Positions 48,068 to 49,081 of a stretch of 49,081 nucleotides of DNA are shown here, one piece after another (position 1 is the stretch's first letter; every line of letters starts with the position of its first letter). The stretch lies in NCBI RefSeq assembly GCF_014204515.1, contig NZ_JACHLI010000043.1:1-49081 (forward strand), in the 5' to 3' direction. Below the pieces are notes generated by a model. It did no database searches. It was not told where the DNA came from and saw only the letters and a list, made by a program, of their open reading frames with translations. A program made the position numbers and the translations under genes. This DNA comes from Pseudomonas nitroreducens. Lineage in GTDB: Bacteria > Pseudomonadota > Gammaproteobacteria > Pseudomonadales > Pseudomonadaceae.

Positions 48068-48127
48068 GATTTTCCTTCCCTGGAGGGAGACTTCGTTGTT
48101 GCTCATCTGAGCTCAATCCAACTTACC

Positions 48128-48192
48128 ATCGCTGCTGCAGGCCAGGAAAGCGGAGTGATTGATTTCGTAAATGCCCTGATCGCAGCAGCGAT
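48128..48192. promoter_or_regulatory. Inverted repeat in the divergent kptA/membrane-gene region
   Basis: ATCGCTGCTGC (48128-48138) and GCAGCAGCGAT (48182-48192) are perfect inverted 11-mers 43 bp apart, between kptA and the divergent 48268 gene. They may be operators for either gene. Symmetry only. Confidence 0.35.
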
Positions 48193-48267
48193 AGATTCTG
48201 TCCATTGGCTAGCCGCCAGCAGGGGCGGCTACCATCTGATTCCAGATAGCCACCAGGACGTGTCGCC

Positions 48268-48768
48268 ATGCAGCTTTTCATCCTCCTCCTCGTTACCACC
48301 GCCGTGAGCTGCTATGCGCTCAATTGGTTCTTCGCTGACGCATTCGCCAGGTTGTGGCGCGGTATTCGAATTGTACTCTCCGGCGCGCTCCTGCTCTCCG
48401 GCATCATGTTGGCGGTAGCACTGGGAAATCGCATCGAGTTCCGGTTCATGGGCTTTGGCGGGATGATTGCTGGCGGAGGTATGGGAATGCTTCTGGGCCT
48501 ACTGATCTTCCTGGTGATCGGCGCCATCGGTGTAGCTTTTGGCGGCGGGGCTATTGGCCTTGGTCTCTGGAAGATGGTGATGCTGTTCGGCGGCGCCGGC
48601 CTATTCAGCTCGGCTACTACCCTGATCACCTACAGAGTCGTTCCGTTCTGGGTCATCGGGCTCATCCCCATGGCATTCGCCTTGAGGATGCTGATCGCTG
48701 CCATTCGCGACGTAGACGCGGCTCGAAACGTTAAACTCTTGGCGCAAACAAACCCGTGCGCCGGGTGA
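48268..48768 (+). CDS. Multi-pass membrane protein
   Basis: This is a 166-residue protein with four to five hydrophobic segments, unusually rich in Gly (GFGGMIAGGGMGMLLGLLIF, FGGGAIGLG). The Gly-rich segments suggest close helix packing. No family is recognised. It is divergent from kptA. The last 38 bp overlap a convergent membrane-protein gene. Confidence 0.7.
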   Translation: MQLFILLLVTTAVSCYALNWFFADAFARLWRGIRIVLSGALLLSGIMLAVALGNRIEFRFMGFGGMIAGGGMGMLLGLLIFLVIGAIGVAFGGGAIGLGLWKMVMLFGGAGLFSSATTLITYRVVPFWVIGLIPMAFALRMLIAAIRDVDAARNVKLLAQTNPCAG

Positions 48769-48970
48769 ATCTGGTAACAAGCCAGACTAGGTAAATGCCA
48801 CAGCTGATCAGCAGGTTGTTCTCAAAACTCAGCAGCAGCTCCAACACCCACTCGAAGGGATGCCCCCAGCCCATCAGAAGGTCGATGGTGTAGGTGGACA
48901 TCAGCAAGGCGATGTTGGCCAGGAACAATAGCGCTGGTACCAAAGGGCAGACCGCGATGAGCTGCAGCAT
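48731..48970 (-). CDS. Small membrane protein
   Basis: This is a 79-residue protein with two hydrophobic segments (MLQLIAVCPLVPALLFLANI and NNLLISCGIYLVWLV) and a basic C-terminal tail. The start at 48970 is tentative: the frame is open up to 49075, but the region above 49035 is the end of another gene in a different frame. No strong ribosome binding site is visible. Confidence 0.48.
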   Translation of the reverse strand: MLQLIAVCPLVPALLFLANIALLMSTYTIDLLMGWGHPFEWVLELLLSFENNLLISCGIYLVWLVTRFTRRTGLFAPRV

Positions 48971-49034
48971 TCTGAGTGTGCAATTGAGCGTAAGCGCTTG
49001 ATTGACGACGTCCTTGCGATGCGAGTAGGCGCAG

Positions 49035-49081
49035 TTACTCAGTCGCGTTGAGGATCCAGGGCAGCAGGGCTTCATAGTCCT
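49035..49081 (-). CDS. C-terminal fragment of a gene running off the window
   Basis: On the minus strand the window edge reads DYEALLPWILNATE followed by TAA (49035-49037). The residues look protein-like, so a gene extends beyond the right edge. The family cannot be told from 14 residues. The alternative start of 48731-48970 (49075) would overlap it. Confidence 0.4.
   Translation of the reverse strand, partial: DYEALLPWILNATE

Overview
This window looks like a piece of an accessory replicon, most likely a large plasmid, from Pseudomonas. The strongest clue is a complete MvaT/MvaU-type H-NS-like protein (24599-24973, minus), a family typical of Pseudomonas that is often plasmid-borne. Other clues are high GC content, a -24/-12 (sigma-54) promoter, a Vfr/CRP-like site, a dense run of short hypothetical genes, a mazEF-type module and an IS end at the left edge. 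No replication, conjugation or virion genes were recognised, so plasmid rather than jumbo phage or integrative element is an inference.

Layout. 1-94 is the end of an IS3/IS150-like element. 685-4503 is an RNA-damage-response locus: rtcR (minus), then a sigma-54 promoter, rsr (Ro60/TROVE protein) and two tandem Y-RNA-like repeats ending in a terminator. 4600-15900 is mostly small hypothetical genes, with a pentapeptide protein, a Cys-His-Asp (transglutaminase-like) protein, a CxxCxxCC protein, a nucleotidyltransferase-like gene with a partner, membrane proteins, a CYTH protein and a DUF4031 protein. 16000-18000 holds a lipoprotein and a periplasmic protein behind a CRP/Vfr-like site. 18000-24100 holds two nucleoside deoxyribosyltransferase paralogues, a PP1-like phosphoesterase and a DEDDh exonuclease. 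24599-26280 holds the MvaT-like gene and a five-gene tRNA array (Asp, Glu, Asp, Arg, Arg). 26500-31800 holds a 567-residue unknown, two tandem paralogues with hairpins at their ribosome binding sites, and a saccharopine-dehydrogenase-like/DUF2269 pair. 32000-35290 is a J-domain and membrane-protein group ending at mazEF. 35369-49081 holds exported and membrane proteins, two CPBP proteases, a NUDIX hydrolase, a GNAT protein, two more CxxCxxCC proteins, a protein with a threefold repeat, and kptA (RNA 2'-phosphotransferase).

Most interesting reading. Directly upstream of the tRNA array, on the same strand, are two tandem tiny ORFs (26212-26277 and 26039-26116). Their codons are dominated by Asp, Glu and Arg, exactly the amino acids of the five tRNAs. 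Each is followed by four complementary segments that can pair 1:2, 2:3 or 3:4, with 3:4 being an intrinsic terminator. The segments differ between the two copies but keep complementarity. This is the architecture of transcription attenuators and suggests that the tRNA array is controlled by translation of Asp/Glu/Arg codons. Together with RtcR, Rsr, Y-like RNAs and KptA, the replicon may carry an RNA and tRNA damage sensing, repair and replacement programme. That functional link is inference; the sequence arrangement is directly visible.
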